Of a stretch of 6,467 nt of DNA, positions 6,467-6,467 are shown one piece after another; position 1 is the first letter of the stretch; each line of letters opens with the position of its first letter. The position numbers and the translations under genes are program-made. The DNA comes from Planctomycetota bacterium (GTDB lineage: Bacteria > Planctomycetota > UBA8742 > SKZP01), in assembly GCA_007127275.1 (NCBI GenBank), contig SKZP01000198.1, positions 1-6,467 on the forward strand. Reading direction: 5' to 3'. Under the pieces are notes generated by a model. That model saw nothing but the letters and a program-made list of their open reading frames with translations. It did not search any database and was not told the origin of the DNA.

Positions 6467-6467
6467 T

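Overview
The window is GC-rich and, as far as I can read it, all real genes lie on the minus strand. Reading in the direction of transcription, from high to low coordinates, there are five coding regions: the 3' part of a very large beta-propeller repeat protein (6466-3167), a membrane-anchored coiled-coil protein (2925-2281), a small cysteine-rich zinc-binding protein (2258-1986), an ArgR-type arginine repressor (1769-1257), and the 5' part of a secreted, probably outer-membrane beta-barrel protein (858 to the left edge). The long plus-strand reading frames are antisense shadows.

The organism is probably a high-GC Gram-negative bacterium. The large protein has Ig-like N-terminal domains followed by many 'TFGxGExNET ... 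DxFxAxYxxDGxLxWxR' repeats, a style common in Myxococcota, including the Bradymonadales group. The exported barrel protein implies an outer membrane. This placement is inference from protein style, not from a marker gene.

Region by region: 6467-3167 holds the repeat protein, whose N-terminus lies outside the window. I count fourteen modules of about 66 residues, the seventh degenerate, which fits two tandem seven-bladed propellers. Positions 3166-2926 form an intergenic gap with a candidate extended -10 promoter for the next gene pair. Positions 2925-1986 hold the membrane protein and the zinc protein, 22 bases apart with a good ribosome binding site each, so probably co-transcribed. Positions 1985-1770 hold GC-rich and A/T-rich inverted repeats and a good sigma-70-like promoter for argR, overlapped by a short palindrome that could be an autoregulatory operator. 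The position of that promoter decides the argR start. Positions 1256-859 are a 398-base gene-free stretch with nested inverted repeats, a GC-rich leader hairpin and a candidate promoter for the barrel gene.

No common pathway links these genes. ArgR is the only one with a firm function. The most original parts are the uncharacterised zinc-protein and membrane-protein pair, the double-propeller surface protein, and the structured gap between argR and the barrel gene. I see no mobile element, CRISPR array, tRNA or rRNA.
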